Of a DNA stretch of 64,000 nucleotides, positions 42,730 through 51,862 are shown piece by piece (position 1 is the stretch's first letter; each line of letters starts with the position of its first letter). The notes under the pieces are model-generated. The model had not been told where the DNA came from. It did no database searches and saw nothing but the letters and a program-made list of their open reading frames with translations. The stretch lies in IMG/VR virus record IMGVR_UViG_3300042907_001193, positions 17,189 through 81,188 of that record, one strand, 5' to 3'. Both the position numbers and the translations under genes were made by a program. This DNA comes from a virus.

Positions 42730-42783
42730 CCACTAACATACTGGGGAAAACCGACACCACTAATAGTCTGGGGAAAACCCACA
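42730..42783. repeat. Two 27-bp tandem direct repeats
   Basis: CCACTAACATACTGGGGAAA at 42730 and CCACTAATAGTCTGGGGAAA at 42757 begin two 27-bp units differing at four positions. They fill the gap upstream of the MerR-type gene and are iteron-like or operator-like. Confidence 0.75.
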
Positions 42784-42787
42784 CTCC

Positions 42788-45022
42788 TTAGGTTATGTGC
42801 AGATGGCTTGGAGCATTGTTTAAAGCTTTAGATTTAATAAAGCCAAACAACTGCTGCATTTGCCTTACTGTATAATCTTTCCACGCTTCCCAGCTGGCTG
42901 GTATCTCATGGTCAGACTTACTGAAATGTTTTAAATACTGCAGCACAATTTTGTCACAGCTATGGGTTACCTTTCGAGGTTGTAACCCTTCGGGAATGTT
43001 TGTGACTTTTATCAAATTAGAGGTATCACTTTTACACTGGTTTGCTGCGAAGCTAGTTACAAAGAATCCAGTGTCATCTTGGGTCAATGCAGTGACAAAC
43101 CGCTGAATTCTGCGAGGCCATTTATGTACCCATCCACGAGGTTGCCCACATCTTATTTCAAACCTATGGTACAGTTCTTGTAAGAATAAACTGCAAGTGG
43201 GATGGTCTACCCATATACCATAAGCTGGGAAACCTACAGCAGGGGCTGTGACCTGTGCGCACATTGCTATAGCAAATGCCCATATTATTTCTAACTCGGG
43301 ACTCTCGTCACTGATTGCAAGAATCACATCATCTCGCAACCGGCAAAGCAATTGCTTAGGTCCGGGAGCATCTTCTGGAAATGTAAATTCCGGATTTGAA
43401 GAAAACTCACCACGACACAGCCTGGAGTTACGGAATTGAAAGCCACTGCCATCCCAACCGATAGACTGCAGCCCATTGACAACCTCGGGTAATTCAATCT
43501 GACAAGCTGCTGTGAATGGGTTAAACTTCTCCAGCCATCGATTACCCCATATGTTACAGAAGCAGTCGGATTGCAAAACTATACCATGGCTCAATCCGAA
43601 TTCGGTTATCCAAGCTAGGTTAGCTTTTTCAACCGGCACTCTAAATGGATACTTGCCTTTGTTGGTTTGCAGATACCCGACGTATTCCTTAGATGCATCT
43701 GGGCGAATCACTATCTTGTCTACACGCACAATGCCTGAAAACCTTACATTCCCCGCATCGTCATACCACTTGTTATTCTTCTCCACCATTACCATATAGG
43801 TGGTTCCACCTACTGTTGGTAACTTCTGGTTAATTGGAACTCGTATTCTTCTCCCAACTTCTGTGAGCAAGTTTGGAGCAACATAAGAGCGAACAAGCTT
43901 AGCTACTTCCGAACTATGCTGTTCCGCATCTTGAAGTAACTTAGTCTTGTCAGCGGGTGCGGCATATAATGCCCAATTAGAAAGAGCTCGCTCATAAGGC
44001 TTAGCCGTGCGTACTATCTGCTGGTAGACTTCTGTTACTGGCATGTCGGACATCCAGCGATTCCAGCGAGGTCCACTAACTTCTTTAGGTTGCTGTCGCA
44101 CAATCTCTGGACCAGTAAAAGTCATAGAAGCATTTGACAGCATGGCTTGATGCAATATTGCTGCAGTAGGATGACATTCCCAGAAGATGAGTTGTCTACC
44201 TCCCAGCATGGGCCATTGCTTTTTCCTCTCCGTGATCATGAACTGTCGCCACGCTAAGATAGGCAAGGGTATCTCGCTGCTGTTGAAGTTACGCAGCTGC
44301 AGCCTAACCATGTTGGTAAGCATTGAGGTAAGTACAAGACTGTCAGACTGTATTTGCCATAGGTAGGGCAAGCCAGCAAACCCAACCTCACCGCCAGTAT
44401 TGGAATTAACTATCGTTTCAGTTCCGTTGTTAAAGCACGCTAGCGCACCTATCTGAGTAGGTGAGCGGTAATAAGGCACTACCACGGTAGGGTCTTTCTT
44501 TTTAAGTAAACGGAATCTTCCATACTTAGCGACTTGTGTTGGGGTTAAAATACCCAAGAGTTGCCCAGGACCTGCCTGATGTCGTTCTTTACTCATGGGT
44601 GAAGATATATTCCAACCCAATCGTAACAAGGCTTGATAATGCTCTCTGCCTTCGTTCTTCATGGAAAGCTGAGATTGTTTCCATAATTCTTGTAATTTTG
44701 CAGAAAATCCTAGCCCACGTAGGTATAATCGCATATTGCTCGGACTTATGGTTCGGTTTAACTGCTCGGCCAAATAGTACATAGCTTCTTCTTGAAGCAT
44801 ATTTAATCGTGCAGCTGCCATTGCCAAAATCGTCCCTGTGGCCTTACACTGGGAGCAATAATACCATTCTTCCAAAGTTTTGGTATCTTGATAAATGGCC
44901 CAAGCTTGTGCTTCACAGTAAGGGCACTTAGCTGAGACTGGGTAAGATGCGATTGGCTCCATCCCGATTAGTGGAGCGATGGCTGCAAATGATAACCCTG
45001 CATGAATATCTAGGAGAGACAC
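42788..45022 (-). CDS. Zinc-ribbon primase-like protein (744 aa), second primase candidate
   Basis: The GTG at 45022, with GAAGG upstream, is the most likely start, because a longer frame would cross the divergent 392-aa gene; an ATG at 44962 is the alternative. The N-terminus has a CHC2-like zinc ribbon (CPYC and CSQC 21 residues later). The middle (TVGGTTYMVMVEKNNKWYD through LQTNKGKYPFRVPVEK) resembles DUF927-type primase-associated domains. No TOPRIM or Walker A motif is clear. It probably works on nucleic acid, perhaps as a second primase. Confidence 0.62.
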   Translation of the reverse strand: MSLLDIHAGLSFAAIAPLIGMEPIASYPVSAKCPYCEAQAWAIYQDTKTLEEWYYCSQCKATGTILAMAAARLNMLQEEAMYYLAEQLNRTISPSNMRLYLRGLGFSAKLQELWKQSQLSMKNEGREHYQALLRLGWNISSPMSKERHQAGPGQLLGILTPTQVAKYGRFRLLKKKDPTVVVPYYRSPTQIGALACFNNGTETIVNSNTGGEVGFAGLPYLWQIQSDSLVLTSMLTNMVRLQLRNFNSSEIPLPILAWRQFMITERKKQWPMLGGRQLIFWECHPTAAILHQAMLSNASMTFTGPEIVRQQPKEVSGPRWNRWMSDMPVTEVYQQIVRTAKPYERALSNWALYAAPADKTKLLQDAEQHSSEVAKLVRSYVAPNLLTEVGRRIRVPINQKLPTVGGTTYMVMVEKNNKWYDDAGNVRFSGIVRVDKIVIRPDASKEYVGYLQTNKGKYPFRVPVEKANLAWITEFGLSHGIVLQSDCFCNIWGNRWLEKFNPFTAACQIELPEVVNGLQSIGWDGSGFQFRNSRLCRGEFSSNPEFTFPEDAPGPKQLLCRLRDDVILAISDESPELEIIWAFAIAMCAQVTAPAVGFPAYGIWVDHPTCSLFLQELYHRFEIRCGQPRGWVHKWPRRIQRFVTALTQDDTGFFVTSFAANQCKSDTSNLIKVTNIPEGLQPRKVTHSCDKIVLQYLKHFSKSDHEIPASWEAWKDYTVRQMQQLFGFIKSKALNNAPSHLHIT

Positions 45023-45023
45023 A

Positions 45024-46202
45024 ATGCCTTCGCCTTCTATAGTTTTAGATCCTGCAAGTGACAAAAATAAAACCGAGCTGGTTAAGATTGCTCAGCGTTA
45101 TGATTTCCCGCAATTCGTGAAGGATGCCGATCTGGAAACCACAATGGCTCCAGCAACTATCGCAGTCACCGCTTATGCCGATCCTATCCATAAGAAGTAC
45201 GCATGTCATTCTGCCGCTGCTACTTGGCTGTCTGCAGCGTACTTCCATGAAAAGTCAGCTGAGTACCATCCTAACGACCAAAACAAAATTTGTGAACGCT
45301 TTAAAAGGTTTTCTGATTATTTTGGTATTCGCCCAGCTTACGATGCAATAGTCAAGCGTGCCACCGATTTAAAGGGCAGCGATCAACTTCCAGACAGCAG
45401 CTATGCTTATGTATGGCAAAGCAAGGATGGAGTTAAGGAACGCTATTACCCCATGACCAATTCTTTGCAAGTCAAAACTGCAGCTGAGTGGTTGCAGTCA
45501 AACTGTGACCGAATACCATTTATTGATCGTAATAAAATTGCCGATAAGATTCTAGAGAAAGCTGCTCGCTATGGTGCAAACATGGGCGAAGCTATTACCG
45601 ACTTCATCGAGAAGCAAGCAGGGCGAGGTATACCCGATCCTCTAGAAGTATGTAGCATGCTAGAGAACAGAGCCAAGCTTGCGAACAAGCACGAACAGCG
45701 TGAGGCGATTACAAAGCTTGCTGCAGCTGTTAGGACTACTCCTCGCACTGCATTGCAACCTAGAGAGCTAATCAAGTTGGCTGCGATAGTCGATCTGATT
45801 GACCATAACATTGGGCTTAAGGGCAAGTACACGGAACTAATCCCAAGGGCTGAAGATGTCCTTTTCAAAGTCAGTTACACGAAAGCTGCTGCAGATATCA
45901 CAAAGCTGTGCACACTGCAAACAGGGAACGCATACGATAAGTCACAGTTCTCCAAGCTTGCGCGTGAAGATGTAGTCAGCTTATTCGGTAACGACTTTGC
46001 TGATGAGGTATGCCGTGGGTTTGACATAGACCCCGAAAAGATTGCAGAAGTAGCACATACCCTGCCTAGGCCAGATGCGGAGCTGCTCGAACGCTTGATG
46101 AGCGAAGCTGGACAGCATCCGCAACTTAGCAAGTCAGCAGAGTTTCGTGAGATCGATGATGCGACATTGGAAGAACTAGCCAAGGCTTATGGCCAAGGCT
46201 AG
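45024..46202 (+). CDS. Unknown protein beside terL (392 aa)
   Basis: Not recognised. A good SD (AGGAG) precedes the ATG. Helical throughout, with charged repeats and no catalytic motif. It is one of two large plus-strand genes with terL, so it may belong to packaging or the virion. Codon use looks like its neighbours. Confidence 0.68.
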   Translation: MPSPSIVLDPASDKNKTELVKIAQRYDFPQFVKDADLETTMAPATIAVTAYADPIHKKYACHSAAATWLSAAYFHEKSAEYHPNDQNKICERFKRFSDYFGIRPAYDAIVKRATDLKGSDQLPDSSYAYVWQSKDGVKERYYPMTNSLQVKTAAEWLQSNCDRIPFIDRNKIADKILEKAARYGANMGEAITDFIEKQAGRGIPDPLEVCSMLENRAKLANKHEQREAITKLAAAVRTTPRTALQPRELIKLAAIVDLIDHNIGLKGKYTELIPRAEDVLFKVSYTKAAADITKLCTLQTGNAYDKSQFSKLAREDVVSLFGNDFADEVCRGFDIDPEKIAEVAHTLPRPDAELLERLMSEAGQHPQLSKSAEFREIDDATLEELAKAYGQG

Positions 46203-46214
46203 TCCTAAATAATG

Positions 46215-46718
46215 TTACTTCTTCTTAGCTGACCTTACGATCTTAGGCATTTTTACCGGTTCTACTATCTTTTCCAAACCACCGACCACGATGGTTTGTC
46301 CAGCCCTATCTGCCTTCTCGGCAACTGACTGAAATTTTTCTTTTGCACTAGCCTCTGCTGCTGCCCACAACGCAGTAAACGCTGGGTCAATCGACTGCAT
46401 CACTGAGTCTGCACCCAGCTGAATGACAGCCCCTAACGCAGCTTGTACGCTCATCAAGTTCTGCAACCATTGCTTACCTTCTTCTTTGCCTAGCCCCATC
46501 GCATACTTCAACAGCAAGGGCTTTAGGAACCCCGCAATTGCAAAGGGAGGGGTAGCCTTGGTATCCTCCCCTCTAGACAGACTTCCGTCCAAATGAACAT
46601 CAAAATTGAAGGTATGGTTGCCGGGTGCAACTGTTTCCCCTGCATCTTTAAGCTGCTTGAGCTGCTTCTCAACTAATTTACCCAAAGCAGTTACTTCCAC
46701 GATATTCAAATCACTCAT
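46215..46718 (-). CDS. Unknown protein (167 aa)
   Basis: Not recognised. A short beta part near the N-terminus (HTFNFDVHLDGSLSRGEDTK) is followed by long alanine-rich helices and a basic tail. It is the last gene of the Ycf46-like operon and converges on the 392-aa gene. Confidence 0.62.
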   Translation of the reverse strand: MSDLNIVEVTALGKLVEKQLKQLKDAGETVAPGNHTFNFDVHLDGSLSRGEDTKATPPFAIAGFLKPLLLKYAMGLGKEEGKQWLQNLMSVQAALGAVIQLGADSVMQSIDPAFTALWAAAEASAKEKFQSVAEKADRAGQTIVVGGLEKIVEPVKMPKIVRSAKKK

Positions 46719-46720
46719 GA

Positions 46721-47026
46721 TTATTCTCCTAGTGTAAAATTAATCCAAACAATTTCCGCTGCTATAGCCTCTTTACGCCTTTTGAATGGGCCAAGGATAG
46801 GCCCACCAATAATGTTTGCCCGCCACTGGCAAGGCCAATAGCGGGTGAATGCTGCGAGATAAGAGGTGTCCTTGACCCGACACCGAATGAGGTGGAACAA
46901 CCACCGCAATACGGAGTTAACAGGTTCAATGTGACTAACCCTCTTGATGTTACCCAGCTGTAGTAGCTGGGTAACTGGGCTGACTAGCCCTTGTGTTGTT
47001 CCATCTTTTTTGATGAAGATGATCAT
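46721..47026 (-). CDS. Unknown small basic protein (101 aa)
   Basis: Not recognised. It overlaps the 430-aa gene by 4 nt (ATGA), so translation is coupled. Confidence 0.58.
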   Translation of the reverse strand: MIIFIKKDGTTQGLVSPVTQLLQLGNIKRVSHIEPVNSVLRWLFHLIRCRVKDTSYLAAFTRYWPCQWRANIIGGPILGPFKRRKEAIAAEIVWINFTLGE

Positions 47027-48315
47027 TCATCACCCCCACCTACCTTAATCTTACGACGAGCTACCTTGCTCTTAGTTTTGATCTCGATGTCTTGAGCTAC
47101 AAGACGATCAAAGAACTTATTGAATGTTTGCTTGGTTGTAGTCCTAGCAAAGCTTGAGTTCTTAAGCTGCTTGGTAATCTCAGCAGCAGAACCGCCTAGG
47201 GTGCCTAAAGTTGCAGAGATCTCATCTGCAAGGCTGGTTAGGTTACTAACTTCTGGGTTAGTTCCCAGCATGGTTTTGACTGCGGAGATCTTCTGGGCTA
47301 GCCATTGAAGATTCTCAAACGCAGACTGAGTGAGAGCACGATGCTCTTCAGTCTCGTAGGGCTGTAGTTCCTTGTACTCTGCCTCGGTGAGAAGCATGGT
47401 AGTTGGCTTGCCTGTTTGGATGAAGGCATCGGATGACCCGCCTTTAGGACTTGCTGTCTGTACTGTTACCAGAAGCTTACCCGCTGGTACTTCCTCATCG
47501 TCAGTGTGACGGAGGATTTGCTGAACTTCGGCATACCTTAGCTCTTGCCGTTTGGACTCTAGCCCAGGCAATAGGCGGATACGCTTACCGCAGTTCTTAG
47601 CGACTGCTTCGACCATTTCCTTGAACTCAGCAATAAGCTCAGAGGTAGCACCTTCCACAGAAGCATTGAGTCGTGCTTCTGCTTGTTCTCGTAGGAACTT
47701 GGCCGTTGCTGGTGCGACATCTGCCATGGTGAATGAGGCATCAAAAGGCTCGATGCGAGGCATATCGCAAGTCACTGCGTCCGCAAGTGCATGAGCACTT
47801 GGGTACTTGGAACTGATGATATCCCAGTCCTTTGCTAGGGATATACGATCCGCCTCCTTAATCCGCTCGTAGTTATCTGGCTCGGATACCCGCTTCCCCC
47901 ATGTAAGGTACTGCAGTCGTGCTGCATTGAACCTTTCCATGAACTCATCCACTTTGCAGGACTCGATCAAGTAGCTACCCTTGATCTTCTCTGGGCGAAG
48001 AGTCGAGATATCTTGGGCTGCGGATGCAACTAAGGTATATTCGGGGATCGTGTAACTGTCACGGATAAGAGTCAACAGCCTACGAAGGGCAGCTCCCTCT
48101 TGGATTAGACTGTCTCTAGATGCACCGAGGATCGCATAGGATCCTCGGATGACTTTGCTGTCTGTGCCAAGACCAGAGGCCAGAACGGCCTTGGCTTGTT
48201 CTGTGAAGCCTATGCTTCCGGGCAACCAGCCTACAGTGAACTTCACTGTGCAATAGGTTACCGTCTTGTTAGTTGCCAATGCTTTGCCTTCTGTACTGAA
48301 TAATTCCTTCTGCAT
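47023..48315 (-). CDS. Unknown protein, partner of the AAA+ ATPase (430 aa)
   Basis: Not firmly recognised. Long helices and a conserved-looking N-terminal region fit DUF3150-type proteins that accompany AAA+ ATPases of the MoxR kind, but that match is weak. A basic C-terminus ends ARRKIKVGGGDE. The same transcript carries the Ycf46-like ATPase, so an accessory role is likely. Confidence 0.6.
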   Translation of the reverse strand: MQKELFSTEGKALATNKTVTYCTVKFTVGWLPGSIGFTEQAKAVLASGLGTDSKVIRGSYAILGASRDSLIQEGAALRRLLTLIRDSYTIPEYTLVASAAQDISTLRPEKIKGSYLIESCKVDEFMERFNAARLQYLTWGKRVSEPDNYERIKEADRISLAKDWDIISSKYPSAHALADAVTCDMPRIEPFDASFTMADVAPATAKFLREQAEARLNASVEGATSELIAEFKEMVEAVAKNCGKRIRLLPGLESKRQELRYAEVQQILRHTDDEEVPAGKLLVTVQTASPKGGSSDAFIQTGKPTTMLLTEAEYKELQPYETEEHRALTQSAFENLQWLAQKISAVKTMLGTNPEVSNLTSLADEISATLGTLGGSAAEITKQLKNSSFARTTTKQTFNKFFDRLVAQDIEIKTKSKVARRKIKVGGGDE

Positions 48316-48328
48316 ACTATTCTCCTTA

Positions 48329-48847
48329 TTATTTGGAAACTTTTTCTTTGAGAGTTGCTAGTAATTTAATTGTGGACATTAATGAGATCGCTAGTTGTTC
48401 GTAGTCGATCTTAGACATGTCTATGTCCTTCATTCTCTTTTCCGTGATCTTGTCAGCAAGCTCATCGAGATCAATGGAGCCAGCTAGATCATCTAGATTG
48501 ACATTCTCTGCCACTTCCGAGGCACCAATCTCGTAGGCAACATCACCTGCATCTATTTCGCTGGCAATTTCGGATGCAGTAAACCGCTCCGCTACCTCTT
48601 CTGCCAATAAGCCCTTATCGAGTGCATCCGCAACCGAAGCTGCTATTTCCTTGAGGCTCCACTTGGAAGAAACCGCTTCTTCCAACTCTAACTCGTTTAT
48701 CTCTGTGTGTGCAATTGCCCGTATGGACAACTGGATCTGCTCTTGCATTAACACATTGCTGAACTTCTCCTCGATAACCTCTTTGATGAGGCTATCGATT
48801 TTTTCTTGAGGCACTAACTTAACTAGCATTCTTGTAATGATTCCCAT
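48329..48847 (-). CDS. Unknown repeat-bearing helical protein (172 aa)
   Basis: The central part shows short repeated elements of about 10 residues (SEIASEIDAGDVAYEIGASEV, LDDLAGSIDLDELADKI), suggesting internal duplication. Acidic and helical, and no family recognised. It sits directly downstream of the AAA+ gene. Confidence 0.6.
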   Translation of the reverse strand: MGIITRMLVKLVPQEKIDSLIKEVIEEKFSNVLMQEQIQLSIRAIAHTEINELELEEAVSSKWSLKEIAASVADALDKGLLAEEVAERFTASEIASEIDAGDVAYEIGASEVAENVNLDDLAGSIDLDELADKITEKRMKDIDMSKIDYEQLAISLMSTIKLLATLKEKVSK

Positions 48848-48860
48848 GTTCTTTCTCCTT

Positions 48861-50708
48861 TTAGAGTTCTCGACTAGTTTTTACTTTTCTAGTCACTTTC
48901 TTTGGTGCATCCGTTACAGAGGACTTCCCTGCACTTTTTGGATGTTTAAAACGCTCTCCGCTTTCAGAGCAGATACAACCAGCGGACTCTGCCCACTCCA
49001 TTAAACTATCCATCTGTTTCTGATTCTTTTCGTAGGATGGAGTTATCCACCTACTTGCGTACTTGATGGTTACGCCCTGTAACTCCGCAAGACGGCAGCA
49101 CGACATGATGTCAGCTGGAGTCCAATAGTTGTCTTCTGGTCGTTCTTGTTCAACCAATTCGTGACGCTTCATGTACATAGCCCATGCAGCATCCTTGGCT
49201 TCTCTGCCTGGGAAACCTACGAACATTAGGGCATCCACACGACCAGAGCGAGTGATCTCGTCGGGTAGATTGCTAATGTTATTAGCTGCCGATAACACCA
49301 GATTGCTCTGCTGATTGTTAAACCAGCCAAGCAGCGTACCCAGCAGACGGCTTTCCACCCCACCGCTTTCGCCACCACCACCTTGAGGAAGGAACCGCTG
49401 AAACTCGTCGATAGCAAGGATGCCACCGATCATCTCAACTGTGGATAGCATCCTCGCTAGGATCTTGTCGGTATCGCCCAGCCACTTGCTGTATAAGTTA
49501 GAAGCCTGCATGCTGGACAGCGGAGTGTTGAACTCACCAGAGCAGCACTGCATGGTGAAGGACTTACCCGTACCCGGGACACCTAGCATAAGGACATGCT
49601 TCATACGAGCACGATCTGGCACCTCTGGTCTGAAACCTTTCCTTAGAAAGTTTTTCAAACCATTAAGCCCAACTACCGACTTGAGCGAGAAGAAGTCACG
49701 CTCGGGTCTACAAGTGTGCTCAAAGTAACTGGATAGCATGGGGTCTAGCCATTTCTCTATCTTCTTGCCGTTCTGAATGAACTTGACCCTAACACGGATT
49801 TCCCCTTCTTTGAGCTGTTTGTTCTGGACATGAGTCTCCTCTTGGATCATCGTCACATCTGTAGCATCTTGCAACTCAAGACAGTTGGGGGTTGGCCACA
49901 GCTTGATCTGGGTGACGAACTCGGGGCTCCAGACATCCAGCTTAGATGCCCTAGACAAGTGGCTTGCCTTCTTCTGGAAGATGGCAGCTGGGTTGAGGTA
50001 CCCAAAGTTTGCCATCGTCTCTGCTACATACTGGGCCGTCTTGGCCCTAGATAGGCCCGCAGTTGCGTTTAGCAGGGCTTGGCTGACCTCGGACACTCCT
50101 AGGTCTGTAATGATGGTGCTACGCTCTTCCCCAGTAGGAAGCTCATGCACGACATATTCACAATGGACCATGAGCTCCATCGGAAGCTCGAACTCTGGGG
50201 TGGTCTGCATGATCAAGAACACCTGCGTTGCTTGACCTTCATTGATCAACTTTTGTGCTTGGGCTAGCAGCACCGAGTCTAGTGCACCTTGCTGGCCTTG
50301 TGGCATTAGATGCCTATCAAAGTTTCTTACGACTAGCACACGCATGTGCTTGTCATCCGCACTAACTTCGTCTGCTGCTGCTCGGTAAGCACGACCACGG
50401 ATCATGCCTAGCACGATCTCGAAGCAGTCATGCAGCCCGATTTTCTTAGACGAGCTGCTAATACCCAATGCTGCGATGTCGTCATCCTGCGAGGCATCTG
50501 CTGCCCCGAGGTTGACAGGGTTACCATGTGCGTCGGTAACTCCGTCTGCCACATCCCAGAACAATAGGTCAAGTCTGTCTTCCGTACCTTGGGAAGCCCT
50601 TGCCGCTTCTGCCAATTCCCTAAGACACTCCTCTGGCTCGACTGAGGTAAGCACTAGTCCAGACTGGCCGGCTGCGAAATACCCATTCAATTTTTCTACA
50701 ATGTTCAT
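48861..50708 (-). CDS. Ycf46-like AAA+ ATPase
   Basis: 615 aa. The N-terminal 330 residues resemble the degenerate AAA half of Ycf46 proteins: VLTSVEPEE, LFWDVADG, VLVVRNFDRHL, ELP..EE. The C-terminal AAA+ domain is intact: Walker A GVPGTGKS (376-383), Walker B ILAIDEFQ (430-437), arginine finger RSGRVD (487-492). It is likely to remodel proteins or nucleic-acid complexes. The gene upstream is DUF2997 and the next is DUF1257, the partners seen with this ATPase in cyanobacteria and other bacteria as I recall. Confidence 0.82.
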   Translation of the reverse strand: MNIVEKLNGYFAAGQSGLVLTSVEPEECLRELAEAARASQGTEDRLDLLFWDVADGVTDAHGNPVNLGAADASQDDDIAALGISSSSKKIGLHDCFEIVLGMIRGRAYRAAADEVSADDKHMRVLVVRNFDRHLMPQGQQGALDSVLLAQAQKLINEGQATQVFLIMQTTPEFELPMELMVHCEYVVHELPTGEERSTIITDLGVSEVSQALLNATAGLSRAKTAQYVAETMANFGYLNPAAIFQKKASHLSRASKLDVWSPEFVTQIKLWPTPNCLELQDATDVTMIQEETHVQNKQLKEGEIRVRVKFIQNGKKIEKWLDPMLSSYFEHTCRPERDFFSLKSVVGLNGLKNFLRKGFRPEVPDRARMKHVLMLGVPGTGKSFTMQCCSGEFNTPLSSMQASNLYSKWLGDTDKILARMLSTVEMIGGILAIDEFQRFLPQGGGGESGGVESRLLGTLLGWFNNQQSNLVLSAANNISNLPDEITRSGRVDALMFVGFPGREAKDAAWAMYMKRHELVEQERPEDNYWTPADIMSCCRLAELQGVTIKYASRWITPSYEKNQKQMDSLMEWAESAGCICSESGERFKHPKSAGKSSVTDAPKKVTRKVKTSREL

Positions 50709-50722
50709 ACTGACTCCTTTAG

Positions 50723-50920
50723 TTATTCGAATTCATGCACTTTTATTGACACATCATTTTGATAGAATTCGGGTTTTTTCCGATCTTCTATCACTCCGCC
50801 GATTAACGCTTTGGTCAGTGGATCCGTTGCCTTGGTGCAACTTCCGCCCTTATGCCCAAAGGCTTCTACTTGCACTTCGCCTTTGTCATCGATCATGATG
50901 ACGATCTTCTTGTTGTTCAT
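50723..50920 (-). CDS. DUF2997-like protein (65 aa)
   Basis: A strand MNNKKIVIMID, a second strand VEAFGHKGGSCTKATDPL and a short helix match DUF2997, whose KGGSC...AT signature is present. Unknown function. It lies between the DUF1257 protein and the Ycf46-like ATPase, the usual arrangement of this module. Confidence 0.75.
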   Translation of the reverse strand: MNNKKIVIMIDDKGEVQVEAFGHKGGSCTKATDPLTKALIGGVIEDRKKPEFYQNDVSIKVHEFE

Positions 50921-50922
50921 GC

Positions 50923-51621
50923 TTAACTCCTTGGAAAGACTTCTATTTTGATTTTGCCGTCGGGAAGTACAGTCTTCTCATACCGACCATACTCAGGGTT
51001 TCCAGCTTTGATCTGAGAGACGATGGCCCTTTCTGCAGCCATCCCTGCATAGGCTTGCTTAAGTTCTCCACCCCAGCTGCCGTCTTTGTACTTGTACTGG
51101 CCTACCCCTTGGGCATTAAGCAGCCCATTCCCTTGGGCATAGAAGTCCGTCATCATTAAGTACTCACCTTTCCTTATTGGGTGAGGGATCAAGCCTATCT
51201 CGTAGGCTTTGTTGTTATTACTCGATTGTTTGTATCGAATAACGAACTCGGCATCTTGACCTACTGTCTCACTGCATATCTTTTCATACGCAGCTTTGAA
51301 CTCTGCATCTTGCAGCAGCAACTTTTGCTGGGCTAGGTCCCAAGACTTTAGCTCCAACTCTGCGAGGTTAGCTGGGAGCTTAACTCCCTGTGATTCTGCC
51401 TTGGCATGCACATCAATGCCTTGTCGCTTCAGTACCGCCATCATTTTTAACTGATACAAGCCTGGTAGGGGATAATCCCCCACAAGCCTACCACCATGAT
51501 CGGTGGTCCAAGTTCTATAATGCTTTTGCTTTACTAGCTCTAGCTCCGGACACTTTTCCTTCACAGTCAAGGCGAGTGCCTCAATATCTGTGACACAAAA
51601 TCCGCTTGCGAGATGACTCAT
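50923..51621 (-). CDS. DUF1257/Ycf35-like protein (232 aa)
   Basis: The start MSHLASGFCVTDIEALALTV resembles the MSHF..I.T.I.D...L start of Ycf35. The C-terminal third contains QAYAGMAAERAIVSQIKA, typical of the family. Family members of about 130 aa are more usual, so this copy carries an insertion of about 90 residues in the middle. Function unknown. Confidence 0.78.
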   Translation of the reverse strand: MSHLASGFCVTDIEALALTVKEKCPELELVKQKHYRTWTTDHGGRLVGDYPLPGLYQLKMMAVLKRQGIDVHAKAESQGVKLPANLAELELKSWDLAQQKLLLQDAEFKAAYEKICSETVGQDAEFVIRYKQSSNNNKAYEIGLIPHPIRKGEYLMMTDFYAQGNGLLNAQGVGQYKYKDGSWGGELKQAYAGMAAERAIVSQIKAGNPEYGRYEKTVLPDGKIKIEVFPRS

Positions 51622-51631
51622 GATTTCTCCT

Positions 51632-51853
51632 TTATAATGTGTCGAGAATTTCGTTTATTTTCTTTGCATCTTGCGCTGCCTTCGGTACAACTACCGACCT
51701 TATGTAATCTGACATAGTCATTTCTTTTATACCCGCTGCCAACTTCACGACGATTTTCTCGTTGTTAGTAAATGGGTAGCGTTTTCTGAGTGGGTGATAC
51801 GCTCCTCTAGACCGAGCCCGACCCCGCTCATTAAAGACTAAATTGACTATCAT
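51632..51853 (-). CDS. Small protein related to the 28.2-28.6 kb pair (73 aa)
   Basis: The C-terminal MSDYIRSVVVPKAAQDAKK resembles the GDYIRSVVVEQAKKDF part of the two small paralogs, and the N-terminus is basic. The fold could be ribbon-helix-helix, by analogy only. Confidence 0.55.
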   Translation of the reverse strand: MIVNLVFNERGRARSRGAYHPLRKRYPFTNNEKIVVKLAAGIKEMTMSDYIRSVVVPKAAQDAKKINEILDTL

Positions 51854-51862
51854 TCTTTCTCC

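Noticed and set aside
42730-42783. CRISPR array
   Set aside because: Only two adjacent repeats with no spacer between them and no cas genes.
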